Shown here piece by piece: positions 11,540 to 18,922 of a DNA stretch of 64,000 bases. The DNA is taken from assembly GCF_003173035.1 (NCBI RefSeq), contig NZ_QGLE01000004.1:236926-300925 (forward strand), given 5' to 3'. The first letter of the stretch is position 1, and the number at the start of each line of letters is the position of its first letter. The DNA comes from Zavarzinia aquatilis. Its GTDB lineage: Bacteria > Pseudomonadota > Alphaproteobacteria > Zavarziniales > Zavarziniaceae. Below the pieces are notes generated by a model. The model did no database searches. It was not told the origin of the DNA and saw nothing but the letters and a program-made list of their open reading frames with translations. Both the position numbers and the translations under genes were made by a program.

Positions 11540-11569
11540 TTGACCGCCCTCTTGGGGCGCTCCTATGCT
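11540..11569 (+). promoter_or_regulatory. Sigma-70-type promoter for ispB
   Basis: TTGACC (11540-11545) and TATGCT (11564-11569) are separated by 18 bases, close to the vegetative consensus. Transcription would start near 11576, leaving a short leader before the ATG at 11595. The ATG inside the -10 box (11565) therefore cannot be the start codon, which supports the choice made for ispB. Confidence 0.6.
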
Positions 11570-11594
11570 GCGTCCGCATCTAACCGGCAGGAGC

Positions 11595-12650
11595 ATGGGT
11601 TTGGGCGTGGTCGTATCATTGGAAGAGGGGCGGGACAAGAACGCCCCGGGGGATGCTCCGGACAAGGCACCGGCCAATGCGCTCGAAGTGTTGCTGCGTC
11701 TCGTCGCCGAGGATTTCGCCAAGGTCGATACCGAGATCCGCACCCGCATGGTCTCGGACGTGCCGCTGATCCCGGAACTCGCCGGCCATATCATCGCCTC
11801 GGGCGGCAAGCGCCTGCGCCCCGTGCTGCTGATCGCCGCCGCGCGGCTGTGCGGCTACGAGGGGGAGCGCCACATCCGCCTCGCCGCCTGCGTCGAATTC
11901 ATCCATACCGCGACCCTGCTGCACGACGATGTGGTCGACGAATCGGCGCTGCGCCGGGGCAGGGCCACCGCCAATATCGTCTGGGGCAATCAGGCCAGCG
12001 TCCTTGTCGGCGATTTCCTGTTCAGCCGCTCGTTCCAGCTCATGACCCAGGACGGCTCGCTCGCCGTTCTGTCGATTCTCTCCGAAGCCTCGGCCATCAT
12101 CGCCGAGGGCGAGGTGATGCAGCTGACCACCGCCAATAATCTGGCGACGACCGAGGACGACTATCTCCAGGTGATCGCGGCCAAGACCGCCGCGCTCTTC
12201 GCCGCCGCGACCCGCGTCGGCGCCGTGGTCGCCGGCCGCCCGGCCGATGACGAACTGGCCCTCGCCGACTATGGCCGCTATCTCGGCATCGCCTTCCAGC
12301 TGATCGACGACGCCCTCGACTATCAGGCGGAGGAGGCGACGCTGGGCAAGACCGTGGGCGACGATTTCCGCGAAGGCAAGATCACCCTGCCCGTCGTCCT
12401 TGCCTTTGCCGCCGCCGACGAGTCGGAGCAGGCGTTCTGGCGCCGCTGCATGGAACAGCGCGACCAGGCGGACGGCGATCTCGAGACCGCGCTCCGCCTG
12501 ATGCGGAAATACGACACGCTGGACGCCACCGTCGACCGCGCCCGCCACTACGGCAACATGGCGCGCGCCGCCCTCGCCCGCTTCCCTGACGGGGAGTACC
12601 GCCGCGCCCTCGAAGGCGTGATCGACTTCTGCATCGAGCGGGCCTATTGA
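11595..12650 (+). CDS. ispB: Polyprenyl diphosphate synthase (octaprenyl/decaprenyl type)
   Basis: A 351-residue trans-prenyltransferase that builds the long isoprenoid tail of ubiquinone from FPP and IPP. The first aspartate motif DDVVD is at 111-115 and the second, DDALD, near 237; the IPP-binding GGKRLRP is at 70-76. A small side chain (Ala-Thr) rather than a bulky residue lies just upstream of the first motif, consistent with long products. The ATG at 11595 follows a good AGGAG ribosome site and lies downstream of the promoter at 11540. dxs and ispA, earlier steps in the same pathway, are in this window at 53.6-56.4 kb. Confidence 0.95.
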   Translation: MGLGVVVSLEEGRDKNAPGDAPDKAPANALEVLLRLVAEDFAKVDTEIRTRMVSDVPLIPELAGHIIASGGKRLRPVLLIAAARLCGYEGERHIRLAACVEFIHTATLLHDDVVDESALRRGRATANIVWGNQASVLVGDFLFSRSFQLMTQDGSLAVLSILSEASAIIAEGEVMQLTTANNLATTEDDYLQVIAAKTAALFAAATRVGAVVAGRPADDELALADYGRYLGIAFQLIDDALDYQAEEATLGKTVGDDFREGKITLPVVLAFAAADESEQAFWRRCMEQRDQADGDLETALRLMRKYDTLDATVDRARHYGNMARAALARFPDGEYRRALEGVIDFCIERAY

Positions 12651-12668
12651 GATTTCTGAAACAGAGGC

Positions 12669-12697
12669 TTGAACAGGGCCGGGCACGGTGCTACAAG
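12669..12697 (+). promoter_or_regulatory. Promoter for tRNA-Pro
   Basis: TTGAAC (12669-12674), 17 bases, TACAAG (12692-12697), placing the start about 8 bases before the mature tRNA. The -35 box lies just after the ispB stop codon. The match to consensus is moderate. Confidence 0.45.
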
Positions 12698-12711
12698 GCC
12701 GGCCTCCCGGT

Positions 12712-12788
12712 CGGAGTGTAGCTCAGCCTGGTAGAGCACTAGCTTCGGGAGCTAGGGGCCGGAGGTTCGAATCCTCTCACTCCGACCA
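12712..12788 (+). tRNA. tRNA-Pro (anticodon CGG)
   Basis: A 77-base cloverleaf. The acceptor CGGAGTG pairs with CACTCCG and is followed by an encoded CCA end. The D-arm region has GCTCAGCCTGGTAGAGC, the anticodon stem CTAGC/GCTAG encloses TTCGGGA with anticodon CGG, and the T-arm is GGAGGTTCGAATCCTCT. It reads proline CCG codons, which are common in this GC-rich genome. It is followed by a terminator hairpin. Confidence 0.97.
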
Positions 12789-12811
12789 ATCTCTTCACAG
12801 AGATTACATGC

Positions 12812-12834
12812 AAGGCCGCCCTCGGGCGGCCTTT
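12812..12834 (+). terminator. Rho-independent terminator after tRNA-Pro
   Basis: The 9-bp stem AAGGCCGCC / GGCGGCCTT with loop CTCG is followed by a short T-rich run (TTTCGCATTTC). It begins about 24 bases after the tRNA CCA end. Confidence 0.8.
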
Positions 12835-13412
12835 CGCATTTCTGGGCCACTCAGGCTCTTGAGGCCATTCTCGATAATGTCGCCGCCGGCGATCGAAGCG
12901 CCTGCCGCGCGACCTGTCCCCACCTGCGCCGAGCCGTGCCCCGACTTGACCGGTGTGGCGTCGGGTCCCCGATCCGCTCTTCCGTCTGATCTTCGGGCGT
13001 CTTGTCCGCTGCCGGCCCCGTGGCGCCGAGGGTCTTCAAGTCGGTCGCCGCGGGCGATGCCCAAAATGGGTCATTCGCACCATTCTTGAAGTAGTATTGT
13101 AGAACAGATCGGATTGCTCCTTGAAGGCGTGCGCCCATAATGGGCGGATTCCGATAAGATTCGAGATGGGAATCCTCGGAAGACGGCAGAGATCGACGAT
13201 AAAATGCCGCCATGGCTGCGATTTATTCGAAGAATCATGGTTCGTCTGGGGGGCAGCGGCGGGGCTGCTTGGGGAGGCACGGGCAAATCTGCTGATTTTT
13301 ACTATTCAAAAAATCATAAAGCTTGATACAGACTGTAGGTCATGGCGTGGGGGCGGCCAGGCAAAATGGTGCCAAGGCCGGGCATCGCGCGCCGAAACGA
13401 TCTCAGGGGCTG
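12835..13412. other. Non-coding gap before the first RTX gene
   Basis: This 578-base stretch has no convincing gene: the short frames open on either strand lack ribosome sites and family resemblance. GC content drops from about 13060 on, and the last 130 bases before the RTX gene hold A/T runs such as TTCAAAAAATCATAAAGC (13305-13322), a likely promoter/leader zone for the RTX gene, though no clear -35/-10 pair could be named. Confidence 0.5.
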
Positions 13413-15050
13413 ATGATGGCGACTTTCTTATCCACCGTGCCGGTCGACATGACCAATTTCCATCTGCAGACCGCCGGTGCCACGCGCGTCCCGCTGATCG
13501 GGATCGGGTCGGCGGCTTACGAAAATTCGTTGACGATGACCGCGTTCAACTTGGTTGGCGTCACCTTGTCGTCCACCCCTATGTCGGTGACGGGCACGGT
13601 AGAGAGCATCTACGCCTATCCTTCCCCCGCCTCGCCGCAGCCAGTGGCGCCGGCAGGGACCGTGGTGTCGCTGACCGGTCTTTCGGTCGATAGCGCTGTC
13701 GCCGAAGCCTTTCTCACCGCCACGTCGCAGGCGACCTCGCTCGCCTTCCTGAGTTCGGTTCTTTCGGGTGACGACACGATCTCCGGCTCGAATTACAACG
13801 ATACGCTGTTCGGCGGCGCAGGCGCGGACTCGATCTCCGGGGGCTTGCTGGGGACCGACACCGTCACCTATTTCAACTCGACCGCTGGTGTCTTCGTCAG
13901 CCTCGAGACCGGGCTCGGCGCCCGCGGCGATGCCGAGGGCGATAGCCTGTCAGGCATCGAGAATCTGGTCGGTTCGGATTATGCCGACAGGCTGGTCGGC
14001 GACGCCGGGGCCAATGTGCTCAACGGCGGCGCTGGCAACGACGTGCTCATCGGCGGCGGCGGTGGCGACACGCTGAACGGCGGCGATGGCGTCGACACCG
14101 CCAGCTATGCGACCGCGGGCAATTCCGTGTCGGTCGACCTTGCGGACAGCAGTCAGAATCAAATGTTGGCCCTGGGCGATGTGCTGACGGGCATCGAAAA
14201 CATCACCGGCTCGCTCTACACGGATTTTCTGTACGGCGACGGCGGCAACAATCGTATCCAGGGCCTCGATGGCGACGACTTTCTATATGGTCGGCTCGGC
14301 AACGACACGTTGATGGGCGGCGCCGGCGACGACACGATCAGCGGCGATGACGGCGACGATTCCCTTCAGGGCGGCGACGGCGTGGATGATCTGGCGGGCG
14401 GCGAGGGCAATGATCGCCTGAACGGCGGGGCCGGCGCGGATACCATGACGGGCGGCGCTGGCAACGACAGCTACACGGTCGACGATTTCCGCGACCTCGT
14501 CATCGAGGCGGCGGATAGTGGCACCGATCGCGTGACGTCGTCCGCCTTCTTCTACACCCTGACCGACAATGTCGAGGTGCTGATCCTTGCCAGCGGCGCG
14601 GCCGTCGGTAGCGGCAATGCGCTCGACAACACGGTGAAGGGCAATGCCTCCGGCAATGAACTCTACGGTATGGCCGGGGTCGACACGCTGAAAGGGATGG
14701 AGGGCAACGACACGCTCGTTGGCGGCGCGGGTAACGACCGTCTCTATGGCGGTGCCGGCAACGACAGATTCGTGTTCAACGGTCCTTCAGACGGTGTCGA
14801 TCGTATCGCGGACTGGGAAGACGGCGACTCGATCGTTCTGAACGTCGGGGCCTTCGGCCTGGACGGCATCACCGTCGTCAGTGGCACCGATGCTTCGAGC
14901 CTGACCACCGATGGCGTGTTCTACAACACCTCGACCGGCCGGGTTTACGCCTATGACGCCGATGCCGACACGCTGACCTACTTCGCCGTGATCGCGAACA
15001 AGCCGGCCGCTCTCGATGCCGGCGACATCAGCGCCATGCTGATCGGCTGA
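13413..15050 (+). CDS. RTX (hemolysin-type calcium-binding repeat) protein, paralogue A
   Basis: A 545-residue acidic protein with no cleavable signal peptide. Residues 1 to about 120 form a non-repeat N-terminal domain that begins ATFLSTVPVDMTNF. Then come blocks of GGxGxDxLx nonapeptides (about 125-155, 205-250, 290-365 and 430-460) that bind calcium and fold into beta-rolls after export. The C-terminus (YFAVIANKPAALDAGDISAML) resembles uncleaved type I secretion signals. No ABC/MFP secretion pair is nearby. Two ATGs, at 13413 and 13416, are equivalent starts. It has a full-length paralogue immediately downstream. Confidence 0.88.
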   Translation: MMATFLSTVPVDMTNFHLQTAGATRVPLIGIGSAAYENSLTMTAFNLVGVTLSSTPMSVTGTVESIYAYPSPASPQPVAPAGTVVSLTGLSVDSAVAEAFLTATSQATSLAFLSSVLSGDDTISGSNYNDTLFGGAGADSISGGLLGTDTVTYFNSTAGVFVSLETGLGARGDAEGDSLSGIENLVGSDYADRLVGDAGANVLNGGAGNDVLIGGGGGDTLNGGDGVDTASYATAGNSVSVDLADSSQNQMLALGDVLTGIENITGSLYTDFLYGDGGNNRIQGLDGDDFLYGRLGNDTLMGGAGDDTISGDDGDDSLQGGDGVDDLAGGEGNDRLNGGAGADTMTGGAGNDSYTVDDFRDLVIEAADSGTDRVTSSAFFYTLTDNVEVLILASGAAVGSGNALDNTVKGNASGNELYGMAGVDTLKGMEGNDTLVGGAGNDRLYGGAGNDRFVFNGPSDGVDRIADWEDGDSIVLNVGAFGLDGITVVSGTDASSLTTDGVFYNTSTGRVYAYDADADTLTYFAVIANKPAALDAGDISAMLIG

Positions 15051-15056
15051 GGCTCG

Positions 15057-15089
15057 GGCGGGCGGGCGGGGCGATCCCCCGCCCGCCCG
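15057..15089 (+). terminator. GC-rich hairpin after RTX paralogue A
   Basis: A strong stem formed by GGGCGGGCGGGG and its complement CCCCGCCCGCCC starts 6 bases after the stop codon. There is no long T tract, so termination is likely but not certain. A similar hairpin follows paralogue B. Confidence 0.6.
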
Positions 15090-15617
15090 ACAAGAACCCC
15101 GCGTATCGGCACCGCCGCCCTGTGTCGCGACATGATACGGAAATGCGGCTGGAGCGGTGGAATGCCGGTCCATGGGCCACGGGGGAGGGGGAAGCCCTCC
15201 CTCAGCCGCCAGCAATTCCTGTCGGCGGTTCCGGGCGGCCCATGTCCGAGCGACAGGGATTGCCCGATGGTCGCCCCTGGCTATCGTCACTCACCATGAT
15301 CTGAACGGCGGGATCGCGAGGCCCTGTCCCCGACCGTGCGACCGAGACCGCCCATGGCATCGAAAGGATGCCGTGTCTTCGCGGCTCATGCGAGTAAACC
15401 AGGAATGTGACGCGATCAGAGGCGCGGAAGCCTACCGGCGACTGTTTACGTCTGGTTAACAAATAGCGGCTGGGCGCATTATTTTTGCATTCATCCGTTA
15501 TGGTTGAATTTGTTAAGGAATGGGCTGCCATAACCCTTGTGTGCGGAGGTGCTTGGTAAAGAGCCCGAAAGGGGCCGCGCCGAGTGCCACCTGACGAAAT
15601 CCACATAGGGGCAAATC
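15090..15617. other. Non-coding gap between the two RTX genes
   Basis: No gene can be supported in this 528-base stretch. Its distal third is much richer in A/T than its surroundings and contains a perfect 9-bp inverted repeat, TTAACAAAT (15456-15464) and ATTTGTTAA (15508-15516), flanking TTATTTTTGCATTC. This looks like a promoter or regulator-binding zone for RTX paralogue B; the ATG at 15618 follows AGGGGCAAATC. Paralogue B therefore probably has its own promoter. Confidence 0.45.
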
Positions 15618-17252
15618 ATGGCGACGTTTACGTCTTCGGTGCAGGTCGATCTGACCCATTTCGAGAATGTGACGACTGGTGGAGCCTACATCCCGTTCCT
15701 CGGCTCGGGGGTCGCGTCGTTCTACAACTCCCTCACAAATGTGTCCTTCAATGCGGTTGGCCCGACAGTCTTCAGCCTGATCGGGAGTGCGACGGGTATC
15801 GCGACGGATATCCATGTTTATGACGGTGCTCCGATGTTCGTGGCGGGGATGCCCGCGGGCACGACGATCTCCCTGACGGGTATCGCCGCCGATATGACCG
15901 ATGTGACCAGTTTCCTCACGTCGACGACGTCGATGGCCTCGCTCATGTTCCTGGCCGGTGTGCTGACCGGAGACGATATGATCACCGGCTCGTCCTTCGA
16001 CGATGTCCTGATCGGCGGCCTTGGCGCCGATACGATCAACGGCGGCATCGGGGTGGACACGGTGTCCTACTTCAATTCGATGACCGGTGTGTTCGTCAGC
16101 CTGTCGACCGGGTTGGGCGCGCGCGGCGAGGCCCAGGGCGATGTGCTCACCGGCATCGAGAGCATCGAGGGTTCGAGTTTCGCCGACAAGCTGGTTGGCG
16201 ATGCCGGCATCAATGTGCTGACCGGCGGCGACGGTGACGACCAGCTGATCGGTGGTGCCGGTGCCGACCAGCTGATCGGCGGCTTGGGCAACGACACGGC
16301 CAGCTATTCGACGGCAACATCTGGTGTCTTCGTCGATCTCTTCCTGGGGAGCGGCAGCTCGGGCGATGCGTTGGGGGACGCCTACATCAGCATCGAGAAC
16401 GTCACGGGGTCGGCCTACATGGACTCGCTGTCGGGCGACGGCGGTGACAATCGCCTTCAGGGGCTCGATGGCGACGACACACTCATGGGCCAGGGAGGCA
16501 ACGATACCATCCTCGGCGATGCCGGCGCCGACACGCTCATCGGCGGTGATGGCGACGATGTGCTGCAGGGCAGGGCCGACGATGATTTCCTCTACGGCAA
16601 TGACGGCGCCGATCGCCTGATCGGCGGCACTGGCGCGGACACGATGTCGGGCGGTGTCGGCAACGACATCTATGAAGTCGACGACGTCGGCGACAGTGTC
16701 TCCGAAGCTTCCGGCGAGGGCACCGACCGTGTCATTTCTTTCCTCTCGGACTATACCTTGACCGACAATGTCGAAGTGCTGGTCCTGGGCGCGGGGGCCG
16801 GCAACGGCACGGGCAATTCGGCCGCCAACACGATCAAGGGCAATGGCGGCGACAATGTGCTGTCGGGCGGCGACGGCGTCGACACCCTCCAGGGCTTCGA
16901 CGGGGCCGACACGCTGATCGGCGGCGCGGGCAACGATCGTCTCTATGGCGGCGCCGGCAACGACACCTTCGTCTTCAACGGGCCCGCGGGCGGTGTCGAT
17001 CGCATCGCCGACTGGAATGATGGCGATGCGATCGTCATTGATACCCTCGCCTTCGGCATCGACGTCTCGGGCGGCCTCAGTGTCGCCAACGGCACCAGTC
17101 CGGCGGGGCTGGTGTCCGACTGCGTGTTCTACAACACTTCAACCGGCCGGGTTTACGCCTATGACGCCGACGTCGACACGCTGACCGCTTTCGCCGTGAT
17201 CTCGGCCAAGCCGGCTGCCCTCGATATCACGGACGTCTTCGTCATGGTCTGA
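15618..17252 (+). CDS. RTX (hemolysin-type calcium-binding repeat) protein, paralogue B
   Basis: A 544-residue protein with the same plan as its upstream neighbour: an N-terminal domain of about 120 residues (ATFTSSVQVDLTHFE), several beta-roll blocks of GGxGxDxLx repeats, an intervening YTLTDNVEVLVL segment, and an almost identical C-terminus (FYNTSTGRVYAYDADVDTLT). No signal peptide is present, so type I secretion is expected. The pair arose by gene duplication. N-termini have diverged clearly, while the last 60 residues are much better kept, as expected if the C-terminal export signal is under constraint. Role unknown; such proteins are often surface, adhesion or matrix components. Confidence 0.88.
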   Translation: MATFTSSVQVDLTHFENVTTGGAYIPFLGSGVASFYNSLTNVSFNAVGPTVFSLIGSATGIATDIHVYDGAPMFVAGMPAGTTISLTGIAADMTDVTSFLTSTTSMASLMFLAGVLTGDDMITGSSFDDVLIGGLGADTINGGIGVDTVSYFNSMTGVFVSLSTGLGARGEAQGDVLTGIESIEGSSFADKLVGDAGINVLTGGDGDDQLIGGAGADQLIGGLGNDTASYSTATSGVFVDLFLGSGSSGDALGDAYISIENVTGSAYMDSLSGDGGDNRLQGLDGDDTLMGQGGNDTILGDAGADTLIGGDGDDVLQGRADDDFLYGNDGADRLIGGTGADTMSGGVGNDIYEVDDVGDSVSEASGEGTDRVISFLSDYTLTDNVEVLVLGAGAGNGTGNSAANTIKGNGGDNVLSGGDGVDTLQGFDGADTLIGGAGNDRLYGGAGNDTFVFNGPAGGVDRIADWNDGDAIVIDTLAFGIDVSGGLSVANGTSPAGLVSDCVFYNTSTGRVYAYDADVDTLTAFAVISAKPAALDITDVFVMV

Positions 17253-17257
17253 AGGAT

Positions 17258-17287
17258 GGGCGGGCAGGGGGCGCCGCCCCCGCCCGC
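17258..17287. terminator. GC-rich hairpin between RTX paralogue B and yqaA-like gene
   Basis: Inverted GGGCGGG / CCCGCCC with an inner GGGGGC/GCCCCC stem lies between two convergent genes, starting 5 bases after the RTX stop. It may stop transcription from both sides. Confidence 0.55.
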
Positions 17288-17298
17288 CGCACCGCCGG

Positions 17299-17910
17299 TC
17301 AGAGCAGGGCGAAGGCGGCGAAACCCGCCGCCACGACCAGAACGCCGCCGATCAGCATGGCCAGCTTGTGACGGGCGATGATCGCCCGCGCCTGCGGACC
17401 GAAGGCGTAGAACAGCCAGGCGACCAGCAGGAAGCGGGCCCCGCGCGTGATCGCGCAGGAAACGACGAAGGTCAGCAGATTCAGTTCGGCCACGCCGCTG
17501 GCGATGGTCACCAGCTTGAAGGGGATGGGCGTCAGGCCCTTCGCGACGATGATCCAGCCGCCCCATTCGGCGAAACGCTGCTGGAACGACAGCATGGCGT
17601 CCTGCAGGTGATAGAATTCCACGACCGATTTGCCGATCGTCTCGTAAAGCCCAAAGCCGATGGCATAGCCGGCAAGGCCGCCCAGCACCGACGCGGCGGT
17701 GCAGATCGCGGTTGCCAGCCAGAACCGCTCCCGCTTCGCGAGGACGACGGCGGCCAGCACCGGATCGGGCGGGATCGGAAAGAACGACGCTTCCGCGAAG
17801 GAGACGACCGCCAGCAGCCACAGACCATGCGGGCCGGAGGCCAGCGCCACCGCCTTGTCGAGCAGCGATTTCTTCTTCGCCGGCGGGGCGGCTTCGGTGG
17901 TGCTGGTCAT
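17299..17910 (-). CDS. YqaA family (DedA/SNARE-associated-like) membrane protein
   Basis: A 203-residue inner-membrane protein with four to five hydrophobic segments. The conserved region FAEASFFPIPPDPVLAAVVL (about 39-58) and the later KGLTPIPFKLVTIASGV (about 124-140) are the signature of the YqaA/VTT-domain family, a distant branch of DedA-type lipid-handling proteins. The N-terminal 15 residues are charged and cytoplasmic. Substrate unknown. It is transcribed towards the RTX genes and is separated from the hydrolase gene upstream by 73 bases. Confidence 0.85.
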   Translation of the reverse strand: MTSTTEAAPPAKKKSLLDKAVALASGPHGLWLLAVVSFAEASFFPIPPDPVLAAVVLAKRERFWLATAICTAASVLGGLAGYAIGFGLYETIGKSVVEFYHLQDAMLSFQQRFAEWGGWIIVAKGLTPIPFKLVTIASGVAELNLLTFVVSCAITRGARFLLVAWLFYAFGPQARAIIARHKLAMLIGGVLVVAAGFAAFALL

Positions 17911-17983
17911 GCGGCTTTCCTGTCGGGGCAGAGCGGCCCCTTATGCCCCGATCAAGGCGAAAGGGCCAGCCCGGGTTCCCGTG

Positions 17984-18757
17984 TCAGCGGCGCCAGGCCA
18001 GATACTGGTCGCACAGATCGACCAGCCGCTCCCTGCCGAAACTCGTGTCGTGGCCGGCGTGCACGATGCTGACCGGCAATTCGCGCAGCCGCTCCATGGT
18101 GCGGATATAGGTCGGGATGTCGGCGCCCTTGATGAGGTCGAGCAGGGGGCCGTCATAAAGCGCGTCGCCCGAGAACAGGGTGCCTGTCTTCGCTTCCCAC
18201 AGGCCGATGGAACCCGGCGAATGGCCGGGCAGGTGCAGCACCTCGAAGGCGCGGTCGCCAAGGTCGATCACGTCGCCCTCGGTCACGATTTCGGTGACGA
18301 CCGAATCCTGCACCTGATAGGCGGTGGCGTCATAATCGGCCGAGGGGATCGCGGTGATCAGGTCGCCGGAGAAGGGATAGCCCATCTCGGTGAAGGTCCG
18401 GGCGAAATCGGGGCCGAGCACGGATTCCAGCAATCCGCCCCGGTCTGCCGGATGGCGGAGGTTCTCGGCCTCCAGTTCGTGAACGATGGTGCTGTCGAAT
18501 TCGTGGTGGCCGCCCACATGGTCGATGTGGGTATGGGTGGCGACGGCGCTCACCGTCTTGTCGAGAAGGTCGCGCGCGGCCTCGCGCAGCGACGCGACGC
18601 CCATGCCGGTATCGACGAAAAGATCGCGGTCGCGTCCGCGCACATGCCAGATATTGCAGCGCATGAGCGGGACGACATGGGGCTCCCACAGCAGGGTGAT
18701 GTCGTCGGAGATGCGCTTGCGCTCGAACCAGCGGTCGGCGATGGGAAGAAGACTCAT
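17984..18757 (-). CDS. Metallo-beta-lactamase-fold hydrolase
   Basis: A 257-residue protein with the metal-binding motif HTHIDH (75-80), a further GGHH at 82-85, LPGHSPGSIGLW in the middle (the next histidine ligand) and FSGDALYDG (the bridging aspartate). The fold is that of the glyoxalase-II/lactonase group, with two zinc or iron ions. The absence of a long recognition domain means the substrate cannot be named. The ATG at 18757 gives MSLLPIADRWFERK; longer in-frame upstream sequence runs into the CRISPR flank. It is not part of the CRISPR locus. Confidence 0.88.
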   Translation of the reverse strand: MSLLPIADRWFERKRISDDITLLWEPHVVPLMRCNIWHVRGRDRDLFVDTGMGVASLREAARDLLDKTVSAVATHTHIDHVGGHHEFDSTIVHELEAENLRHPADRGGLLESVLGPDFARTFTEMGYPFSGDLITAIPSADYDATAYQVQDSVVTEIVTEGDVIDLGDRAFEVLHLPGHSPGSIGLWEAKTGTLFSGDALYDGPLLDLIKGADIPTYIRTMERLRELPVSIVHAGHDTSFGRERLVDLCDQYLAWRR

Positions 18758-18856
18758 GACAGGGTTCCCGATCGGTTTTGCCGATCCTCGCCCGCCGACG
18801 CTCCGGGGGCAAGGGTCCGCGGCCCCGCTATCCGGACCGGTGCCCGCGCCGCCAAC

Positions 18857-18887
18857 GGTCCAACACAGGCGCTCGCGCAGGAGCGAC
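18857..18887 (-). repeat. Decayed leader-distal CRISPR repeat
   Basis: This 31-base stretch aligns without gaps to the array repeat at 22 of 31 positions. It keeps TCCAAC near one end and GCGAC at the other. It is followed by 35 bases (18888-18922), exactly spacer-sized, before the first perfect repeat at 18923. Lying at the end farthest from the leader, it has the expected position for a degenerate terminal repeat, and adds a 33rd spacer. Confidence 0.75.
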
Positions 18888-18922
18888 GGCTCGTCCAAGG
18901 GCAATCTCCGCACCCTGACAGT

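Noticed and set aside
11565..11567. ATG at 11565 as ispB start
   Set aside because: It falls inside the -10 box of a good promoter; the ATG at 11595 has an AGGAG site.
13413..17252. RTX paralogues as haemolysins or proteases
   Set aside because: No toxin acylation partner, pore-forming hydrophobic domain or zinc-protease motif is present, so only the generic RTX call is supported.
18790..18820. A possible second decayed CRISPR repeat further out
   Set aside because: Positional matches to the repeat are too few (near chance for GC-rich DNA), unlike the 22 of 31 at 18857-18887.
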